Translations under genes and position numbers: made by a program
Notes under the pieces: generated by a model
The model's database searches: none
Seen by the model: only the letters and a program-made list of their open reading frames with translations
What the model was told of the DNA's origin: nothing
DNA from: Phycisphaerae bacterium
GTDB lineage: Bacteria > Planctomycetota > Phycisphaerae > UBA1845
Assembly: GCA_016929015.1 (NCBI GenBank)
Contig: JAFGJQ010000470.1
Span: 1-35,716 of the forward strand
DNA length: 35,716 nucleotides
Direction: 5' to 3'
Shown here: positions 31,273 through 35,716 of the stretch, piece after piece
How positions within the stretch are numbered: position 1 is the stretch's first letter
How the letters are laid out: each line of letters starts with the position of its first letter

Positions 31273-32601
31273 TCAGAACCGTCCCGCCGCCAGCGAGAAC
31301 GTGATCCGATCCTCCGGAATCTTCACGACGGTCTGCCGCTCGAAGCGCTTGCCGTTCCAGTCGTATCGCCGCAGTTCCTGTTGCGGGTCGGAGGCCACGT
31401 AGACTTCGTACTTTCCATCGCCCTCCAGGTCCGTCACCAGCGCCGCGTGCTCGAAGCCGAATGACTCCGCGTCGATCCGGTCGGCCGTCCAGGCCCCCGT
31501 TTCCTCCTGCCGCAGCACCCAAACGCCCGACTCCGCCCCGGTGGCCACGATGTCCGTCTTGCCGTCACCGTCCACGTCGCCAGGTGACAGGAATCGGCAC
31601 TGCCTGTCCGGAAGCGTGGCCACGACGCGGGCGCTGAAACCGCCGTCTTCCCAACGGTATTCGCGGATTTCCACCGGGTTGACCATCACCGTCTTGCCGT
31701 CCCGCAACTCCATGCGGGCCTCGACGGCGGCGAACAGCGATGGCCGGCCGCCGCCCCGGGCGTCCACCGCCATGATCTCCTTGACGTGCGTTCCCTCCGG
31801 CTCGTCTACCAAAGTGTTCTCGAACGATGTACCGTCGTACCGGTACATCACGATGCGCCCCGGCTGCGACAGGCCGGTCGCCTGGTTCGGCTCCGACGGC
31901 GTGGCGAAGAACTCGTTCCGCCCGTCGCCGTCAATGTCCGCGATCTCGACCTCATGCACAAAGACCCGCGGCTTGCGATCCAACTCCGTTACCGACCAGC
32001 CTGTTTCCGCTCGCTGCAGCACGGCCACCACGCCCTGGTCGTGCGTGGCCAAGACCATGTCGTCCGCGCCGTCGCCCGTCACGTCACCGATGGCCAGGTC
32101 CCGCAGCCGGCTCCACTGCCCGCCGAAGTTCGGGCGCCAGAGCGTAGCCTGGTGCCATTGCCCGTCGGCATAGTGCCACCGCTTCAAAACGGCGTCCGTG
32201 CCGCCCAGCGTCAGGAAACCCGCGGGCTCACCGTCCCACGCCACCGGGACCGCGCCGTGGAATACGCGGCTGTCCGGGTCTTCCAGCGAGCTGGTCCGCC
32301 AGCCGTCCGGCGTTTTTCGCACGATCATCAGCACGGCATCGCCCGGCTTTGGGGTCTTCTTGCCGTTCGCACCGGTTTCCCAGACGAATTGCGCTTGCGA
32401 GACCAGCAGGGTCGGAAACGGCCCGCCCGCCATGGTGTCCGGATGAGGGGCCGCCGCCTGCGGAGCGGGCGCTTCGTTCGGCTTGGTCGGTTTTTCTCGC
32501 TCGCAACCGGCGAACGTGAGCAACAATGTCAGGCAGGCGTATCCGACGACCGGCCGGAACGCCGGTGCGGTCGGAGCTGGGTGGGACTGCGTCTGCTTCA
32601 C
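31273..32601 (-). CDS. FG-GAP/VCBS repeat lipoprotein
   Basis: The track starts at 32880 inside the GH20 gene. The GTG at 32601 overlaps that gene's TGA as GTGA and opens a lipoprotein signal peptide with the lipobox LLLTFAGC, giving 442 aa. The mature part is a propeller of FG-GAP-type repeats with calcium loops: DVTGDGADDMVLAT, DIDGDGRNEFFATP, DVDGDGKTDIVATG and DLEGDGKYEVYVAS. The cysteine points to outer-membrane or periplasmic attachment. Such proteins often bind carbohydrates or other surface ligands. Its place between GH20 and the SGNH hydrolase suggests a glycan-binding or scaffold role, which is inference. Confidence 0.88.
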   Translation of the reverse strand: MKQTQSHPAPTAPAFRPVVGYACLTLLLTFAGCEREKPTKPNEAPAPQAAAPHPDTMAGGPFPTLLVSQAQFVWETGANGKKTPKPGDAVLMIVRKTPDGWRTSSLEDPDSRVFHGAVPVAWDGEPAGFLTLGGTDAVLKRWHYADGQWHQATLWRPNFGGQWSRLRDLAIGDVTGDGADDMVLATHDQGVVAVLQRAETGWSVTELDRKPRVFVHEVEIADIDGDGRNEFFATPSEPNQATGLSQPGRIVMYRYDGTSFENTLVDEPEGTHVKEIMAVDARGGGRPSLFAAVEARMELRDGKTVMVNPVEIREYRWEDGGFSARVVATLPDRQCRFLSPGDVDGDGKTDIVATGAESGVWVLRQEETGAWTADRIDAESFGFEHAALVTDLEGDGKYEVYVASDPQQELRRYDWNGKRFERQTVVKIPEDRITFSLAAGRF

Positions 32602-34556
32602 TTCTCGGCCTTCAGTATCTGTTCGTGGAAGCGGTGCATCTGCCGGAACCGGTACAGCAGGTTCTGGTTCGGCATGTTGCGACCGTCCTTGTCCGGGTCG
32701 TCTGCGAACCGGTTGCGGTCCCAGTTCGCCTCGATCCACGTTAACGCCTCCACGCAGCCCTTGTCCAGTTCGGCCAGCCGCGCCCGGTCCCATTGGCCGT
32801 CGTGACGCACCTGGGGTGCCGCCAGGAAATGATCGAACACGTACGCGTACACCGCCGCCGATTGCACCATGGCGTCCCACGCCTCCACGTTCCGCCGGAC
32901 GCTGCTTCGCATCCCGGCCAGCGCCTCACGAATGGGTCCCAGCCGGGCGCGATACGCGCGCGCCTCGTCACCCCAGGCGCCGGCCTTGGCCTGTGCTTCG
33001 GCCAGCGTCGCCTCGTCCATCCAGCAGCTTGTGTTGAACCGGTCCAGCCGCCATTTGATACTGTACAAGTCTCTCCAAACCCGGCCGAACTCCTCGCCCT
33101 GGGGTGACCCGAAGAAGTCACGAACGAAGCCTCGATAGAACTCAGCCTCATCCCACTTGCTGCCGGACCAGGCGTGGGCCGCCGCATAGGCAAACCCCGG
33201 CCACATCGCGTCGCTCATGTAGCGCGTGGGCGTCCACACCGTGATGTCAAACCCCGGCAAGTCATGCGTGCGTGCGATTTCCGCGAAGCGCTGGATGTTC
33301 ACGTAGTTAAAATCGGACGGCAGGATCATGTGTGGATGGCACATCAGGGCCGGGCAGGCGATGATCTCGAAGCCCTTGGACTTGAAGAACTTCACCGACT
33401 CGTCCGTCATGTCCGGGTTGTAGTGCCAGTCGTAGATGAGGGTCCGATCCACAGGCAGGGCGTCCGCGATGTCCCGGTGGTGCAGGATCATATCGCCCCA
33501 GAGAGACATCTTCCGCCCACGCTGGTCCACAAGGGCCTGACAACGCTGGAGGTGCTTGATGAACCACTCCACGTGCGAGATGCCCGGCCACTTCTCCTGG
33601 CAGCGGGCACACTCCGTCTGGTCCACCTCGTCCAGCCCGATGTGCAGCTCCCGCGCGGGAAAGACACTCGCCGCGGTATACATCCCGTCCAGGTACTCGT
33701 ACGTCTTTTCACTGGCCGGACAGAGGACGTTGGTGTAGCCCGGCACTTGCGTGCCCGCCCAGCTTGCCTTCGGCGTCTTGTCCGTGGTCTGGTGCAGAAT
33801 TTCCTTGAAATCCGGATGCCGCACGAAGAGCCGCGCGTGTCCCAGCGACTCAACCTCCGGTATCAGCGTGATGTGGTGCCGGTCGGCGAACGCCACTAAC
33901 TCGCGAAGGTCCGCTTCCCGCCACGGATGCGGCGACATGAGCCACGGGAAACTCTCGTGGTACAAGGCCGCGTTCTCGTCATCCGTCAGGTGCAGGTGCA
34001 GGTAGTTGATCTTGTACCGGTCGCAGAACTCCACCACGCGCCGGTAGTAATCCATGTTCTCGTTCGCTCGGGCCATGTCGACCATGATCATCCGCCGCGC
34101 GAAGTCCGGCCAATCCAGCACGACTCCCGCCGGCACCGTCTGCTCGTCGGTGATCATCTGCCGGAGGGTCTGGATACCGTAGTGAATCCCCGCCCGCGTC
34201 GCCGATTGAATGGTGATGCCTTCCGCCTGGACGGTCAGCCGGTACGCCTGCCGTTCGATCTCCCGGCGGTAGGCGGACGAGAATTCAGGGATATCCACCT
34301 TCCCCAGCACCATCCGCAACGGCACTCCGTCCTCCTTGACGTCCACCTGCCGTTCTGCCAGCGCCGTTCGCAGATGTTCGATCTCTTCATTGATCCCAGC
34401 CATTACAGGTGCGATGGACACGGCCTTTAGTGACACCTCGCCCGTTCCGGCTGCGAAGGCTTTCACGGCCGGGACCACCGTTGGCGAAGCCGCGGACGCG
34501 ATAGACGACAGCGTGAACACCGCCACGGCCAGGCATCCGACTCGAATTGCGTCCAT
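32598..34556 (-). CDS. Secreted GH20 beta-N-acetylhexosaminidase
   Basis: The 652-aa protein has a signal peptide (AVAVFTLSSIASAASPT) and a GGAGGT ribosome site before the ATG at 34556. An N-terminal GH20b-like domain (about residues 30-150, with the motif GITIQSATRAGIHYGIQTLRQM) precedes the (beta/alpha)8 GH20 domain. The latter shows NYLHLHLTDDE and LHIGLDEVDQTE, where the Asp-Glu pair is the catalytic motif of substrate-assisted hexosaminidases. It would release GlcNAc from chitin-like oligosaccharides, glycoproteins or peptidoglycan fragments in the periplasm. It is followed, with GTGA overlap, by the FG-GAP lipoprotein. The C-terminal 150 residues are helical and of unknown role. Confidence 0.9.
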   Translation of the reverse strand: MDAIRVGCLAVAVFTLSSIASAASPTVVPAVKAFAAGTGEVSLKAVSIAPVMAGINEEIEHLRTALAERQVDVKEDGVPLRMVLGKVDIPEFSSAYRREIERQAYRLTVQAEGITIQSATRAGIHYGIQTLRQMITDEQTVPAGVVLDWPDFARRMIMVDMARANENMDYYRRVVEFCDRYKINYLHLHLTDDENAALYHESFPWLMSPHPWREADLRELVAFADRHHITLIPEVESLGHARLFVRHPDFKEILHQTTDKTPKASWAGTQVPGYTNVLCPASEKTYEYLDGMYTAASVFPARELHIGLDEVDQTECARCQEKWPGISHVEWFIKHLQRCQALVDQRGRKMSLWGDMILHHRDIADALPVDRTLIYDWHYNPDMTDESVKFFKSKGFEIIACPALMCHPHMILPSDFNYVNIQRFAEIARTHDLPGFDITVWTPTRYMSDAMWPGFAYAAAHAWSGSKWDEAEFYRGFVRDFFGSPQGEEFGRVWRDLYSIKWRLDRFNTSCWMDEATLAEAQAKAGAWGDEARAYRARLGPIREALAGMRSSVRRNVEAWDAMVQSAAVYAYVFDHFLAAPQVRHDGQWDRARLAELDKGCVEALTWIEANWDRNRFADDPDKDGRNMPNQNLLYRFRQMHRFHEQILKAEK

Positions 34557-34595
34557 GGTTGACCTCCGTGCATCTCGCGCAGTTGTGTGTCGCGT

Positions 34596-35642
34596 TCAGA
34601 TTCCAAACGGCAGGGCCAGTTGCGGCGCCTTCAGGCCCGGGAACAGCGTGTTTCGCAGCCGCGTCCACGCGTACCACGCCGCGTCGGCGCTGAGCCCCCC
34701 GAACCGCACCGTGTTGTAGTAGCCCTGCACCGGCGTCAACGCCGATCCGGCATAATTGTCTCCGCCGGGGAACCGGACGATGCGATCCGGCCCCACCGTC
34801 AGCTCCAGGTGTCCCATCCGATACGTTCCCGCCGGTGCGCCGGCCGGGCTTGCGGCATCCGTGATCATGGCAATCCGGCCCGGGCCGAGCATCCGCACCA
34901 CGTTGCCCAGCGCCATCGGCGGTACGTGCAGGCCGTCCGGAATGAGTGACACCGGCAGGTCCGGAATCGAAAGCACGCGCTGGATGATGTTGTCGTACCG
35001 GTGCATAAGTTGCGGACATGCGTTGCCGAGGTGCGTGAACATCCGCGCCCCGGCCGTCTGGGCGGCCAGCAGCGTCTTGCGGTCCGCATCGGTATGTCCC
35101 AGGCTCACGAACACGCCCGCCGTGGCGGCCTTTGTGATGAACTCCAGGCCTCCGCGGCACTCCGGGGCCACGGTCATCATCGCGATCCGCCCGCCCGCCG
35201 CGCGCTGCCAACGTTCGAACAGGCCCCAATCCGCCGGCCGTACGTGCTCTCGTGGATGCGCGCCGAGGTAGCCGTCCGCGCCGTTCAGGAACGGCCCTTC
35301 CAGGTGCAGGCCGGGAATGGCCTCACGCAGCAGAGCGTTGCCGGCGATGTATTCACCGATTCGCCGGCATTGCTCTTCGAGGAACGTTGCATCGGCGGTG
35401 ATCAGCGTAACCAGAAAGTGCGAGCAGCCTGCCTGCTGCAATGCCCGCGCGGCGTGCTCCAGGCCTTCCAGTGTGACATCCGGATCCTGAAAATCCACGC
35501 CCGCAAAGCCGTTCACCTGCACATCAAAGAACGCCGGCCCGATGATGTACGCGTCGGCCGACCCATCGTCCACGTACCACGTCTCGGGCGACGGTGTCGT
35601 CGGTTCGGCGGTCAAGGCATCGTAGTATCGGGCGGTTGCCAT
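34596..35642 (-). CDS. nagA: N-acetylglucosamine-6-phosphate deacetylase
   Basis: The 348-aa cytosolic amidohydrolase converts GlcNAc-6-phosphate to glucosamine-6-phosphate plus acetate. Recognisable motifs are FFDVQVNGFAGVDF (N-terminal metal-site region), GLHLEGPFLN (metal-binding glutamate), SLGHTDA, MFTHLGNAC, LIPDGLHV and the catalytic aspartate in MITDAASPAG. The length is slightly short of the usual 380 because the N-terminal beta-sandwich strands are reduced. It lies upstream of the GH20 gene on the same strand, 39 nt apart, so released GlcNAc would be handled by this enzyme once imported and phosphorylated. No transporter or kinase is visible in the window. Confidence 0.93.
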   Translation of the reverse strand: MATARYYDALTAEPTTPSPETWYVDDGSADAYIIGPAFFDVQVNGFAGVDFQDPDVTLEGLEHAARALQQAGCSHFLVTLITADATFLEEQCRRIGEYIAGNALLREAIPGLHLEGPFLNGADGYLGAHPREHVRPADWGLFERWQRAAGGRIAMMTVAPECRGGLEFITKAATAGVFVSLGHTDADRKTLLAAQTAGARMFTHLGNACPQLMHRYDNIIQRVLSIPDLPVSLIPDGLHVPPMALGNVVRMLGPGRIAMITDAASPAGAPAGTYRMGHLELTVGPDRIVRFPGGDNYAGSALTPVQGYYNTVRFGGLSADAAWYAWTRLRNTLFPGLKAPQLALPFGI

Positions 35643-35686
35643 TTTCCTCTGTGGGACCAGCCCCCGTTTGTGAGACCCGTGCCTTT

Positions 35687-35714
35687 TGTGGGACCGGCTT
35701 TCCAGCCGGTCTCT
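35687..35714 (+). repeat. 28-bp dispersed hairpin repeat, copy 2
   Basis: This is an exact second copy of the 31205-31232 element, upstream of nagA at the window end. A related half, TGTGGGACC, lies at 35650-35658, and GTGAGACCCGTG lies between. The window may cut through a longer array of these elements. Confidence 0.85.
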
Positions 35715-35716
35715 CC

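Noticed and set aside
30239-31402. 387-aa plus-strand ORF opposite the SGNH protein
   Set aside because: Shadow of a secreted hydrolase with two complete SGNH motif sets.

Overview
The window is GC-rich, densely coded bacterial DNA. Its style fits a Planctomycetota/PVC-type genome: many zinc-ribbon and coiled-coil proteins of unknown family, a kinase-plus-zinc-ribbon protein, large TPR proteins, SGNH hydrolases and FG-GAP lipoproteins, 7-bp intergenic tandem repeats, and dispersed hairpins such as GACCGGCTttccAGCCGGTC. This placement comes from gene content and repeat style; no marker gene is present. I saw no rRNA, tRNA, CRISPR array, insertion sequence or integrase.

Left part (1-5302): a complete LolD-type ABC ATPase, a leucine dehydrogenase family gene on the minus strand, a 57-aa membrane-anchored ORF missing from the ORF track, a two-TM coiled-coil protein behind a good sigma70-like promoter, and a HAMP-GGDEF diguanylate cyclase with intact GGDEF and I-site.

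Centre (5498-13221), the main result: a compact co-directional operon that looks like a bacterial ESCRT-III/Vps4 membrane-remodelling system. In order it encodes a four-TM protein; a Ser/Thr kinase with two zinc ribbons; a TM plus zinc-ribbon protein; a protein with an unknown N-terminal region, a winged helix and an ESCRT-III-like C-terminus (a CHMP7/Cdv-like logic); a second small helical ESCRT-III-like protein; a PspC protein; a third ESCRT-III-like protein that reads like Vps2/CHMP2 and ends in a MIM1-like motif; an AAA ATPase with an MIT-like N-terminal domain and a Vps4-clade C-terminal helix; and an SPFH-like domain fused to a beta-propeller. Putative filament subunits, a putative MIT/MIM docking pair and a disassembly ATPase, next to Psp and SPFH-like membrane-stress parts, suggest envelope repair or vesiculation under phospho-control. 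The ESCRT assignments are my reading of sequence patterns, with no search run.

Right of this (13222-16704): a three-zinc-ribbon protein, a CPBP/CAAX-type membrane protease, and a two-gene AbiEi/AbiEii-like nucleotidyltransferase toxin-antitoxin cassette on the minus strand.

Next (17095-29296) is a surface or exopolysaccharide region: two SAM methyltransferases, a GT2, two GT4 glycosyltransferases, a GT39-like membrane glycosyltransferase, a Wzz/GumC-type chain-length protein without a kinase domain, and two TPR proteins. A repeated CCGATAA motif clusters in the gaps upstream of the GT2, Wzz and TPR genes and of the diguanylate cyclase, suggesting a shared regulator.

Far right (29375-35642), all on the minus strand: a GlcNAc-glycan catabolic cluster of NagA, a secreted GH20 hexosaminidase, an FG-GAP lipoprotein and a secreted double SGNH hydrolase. 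Two exact copies of a 28-bp hairpin repeat lie in its intergenic gaps.
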